From Clostridiales bacterium (lineage in GTDB: Bacteria; Bacillota_A; Clostridia; Oscillospirales; Oscillospiraceae), in the NCBI GenBank assembly GCA_022777455.1, contig JALFGI010000247.1, positions 1 through 8,711 of the forward strand: a stretch of DNA of 8,711 bases, in the 5' to 3' direction. Positions 8,535 to 8,711 of this stretch are shown here, one piece after another. A program made the position numbers and the translations under genes. The stretch's first letter is position 1. Every line of letters begins with the position of its first letter. Below the pieces are notes generated by a model, which worked only from the letters and a program-made list of their open reading frames with translations, ran no database searches and was not told the DNA's origin.

Positions 8535-8540
8535 ATTGTA
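8535..8540 (-). promoter_or_regulatory. Possible -10 element for sbcDC
   Basis: On the minus strand TACAAT matches the TATAAT consensus at five of six positions. It lies in an AT-rich stretch about 55 bases before the sbcD start. No good -35 sits at 16-18 bases; TTGGGG is 22 bases upstream, which is too far. This is a weak prediction. Confidence 0.25.
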
Positions 8541-8543
8541 ATT

Positions 8544-8562
8544 TGAAGCGCAGGGCGCTTCA
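8544..8562. promoter_or_regulatory. Perfect 8-bp palindrome upstream of sbcD, possible operator
   Basis: TGAAGCGC and GCGCTTCA are separated by three bases (AGG on the plus strand). It lies just upstream of the candidate -10, where a repressor site would be expected, but no regulator can be named. It is not a Gram-positive LexA box. It could instead be a short hairpin in a leader transcript; no T run follows it on either strand. Confidence 0.35.
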
Positions 8563-8577
8563 CCCCAATACGTGCTC

Positions 8578-8711
8578 GGCTGGTCTGTTGTCGTTACACT
8601 CCTGGGTACCGCTCGGTTCGTTTTTGCACGCCGTGATTGGATAATGCGTCATTTTTCCTGTGCAGAAACGTTACCGGGCGCTGCCCAGGAGTCCCGGATT
8701 TCACACCAGCC
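8578..8711. repeat. Large nested inverted repeat reaching the window end (structured element or RNA)
   Basis: Three paired blocks are stacked symmetrically: GGCTGGT/ACCAGCC (8578-8584 with 8705-8711, perfect), ACTCCTGGG/CCCAGGAGT (8598-8606 with 8684-8692, perfect), and 8619-8629 with 8660-8670 (10 of 11, plus one G-U). They are separated by internal loops of 12-13 bases and enclose a 30-base apical region. No gene is seen in it. It could be a palindromic mobile repeat, or the structured leader of sbcD on the minus strand. The GGTGTGAAATCC and AGACCAGCC stretches on that strand faintly recall a cobalamin riboswitch, but other conserved blocks are missing. It may continue beyond 8711. Confidence 0.5.

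Noticed and set aside
8480..8563. 28-codon N-terminal extension of SbcD from a GTG at 8563
   Set aside because: The strong ribosome site precedes the ATG at 8479, and the family N-terminus MKLIHLSDLHLG begins there. The extension would run through the palindrome and candidate promoter.
8607..8620. LexA/SOS box (CGAAC-N4-GTTC type) upstream of sbcD
   Set aside because: Only the CGAAC half is present on the minus strand (CGAACCGAGCGGTA); the second half-site does not match.
8578..8711. Cobalamin riboswitch on the minus strand upstream of sbcD
   Set aside because: GGTGTGAAATCC, a GCAGCG-GGTAAC stretch and AGACCAGCC look partly like it. But the conserved CCACTG and GGGAAGG blocks are missing, the strong 9-bp and 11-bp pairs do not fit its fold, and B12 control of a DNA-repair nuclease would be odd. 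A covariance-model search would settle it.

Overview
The window reads as GC-rich chromosomal DNA from a Gram-positive, probably Clostridia-class (Oscillospiraceae-like) gut-type anaerobe. This is inferred from strong AGGAGG-type ribosome sites, a YesM/YesN-type two-component pair, a lipoprotein-anchored sugar-binding protein, and a palindromic intergenic repeat of a kind common in that group. No rRNA, tRNA, CRISPR array or transposase is visible.

Layout. The plus strand (1-3483) carries a tightly packed three-gene unit. First is the 3' part of an AraC-type response regulator, cut by the window start. Next is a LytS/YesM-type sensor histidine kinase that overlaps it through ATGA. Last is a YtfQ-like sugar-binding lipoprotein that overlaps the kinase by 17 bases. 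An intrinsic terminator follows the lipoprotein gene at once, so no transporter ATPase or permease follows it in the same transcript. The minus strand (8479-3765, transcribed towards the first operon) carries sbcD and sbcC, the two subunits of the SbcCD nuclease (Mre11-Rad50 family). Between the converging operons (3484-3764) lie the terminator and a 147-bp palindromic repeat. Upstream of sbcD (8480-8711) lie an AT-rich leader, an 8-bp perfect palindrome and a large nested inverted repeat that reaches the window end.

How they work together. The kinase, regulator and binding lipoprotein look like one sensing unit. The lipoprotein would bind a sugar (galactofuranose-like by family) outside the cell and either present it to the kinase or serve a transporter encoded elsewhere. 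The kinase would then phosphorylate the AraC-type regulator. SbcC and SbcD would act together on DNA hairpins and double-strand ends and have no evident link to the sugar genes.

The coding content is well-known families. The least explained parts are the gene organisation of the sensing unit and the two structured intergenic elements.
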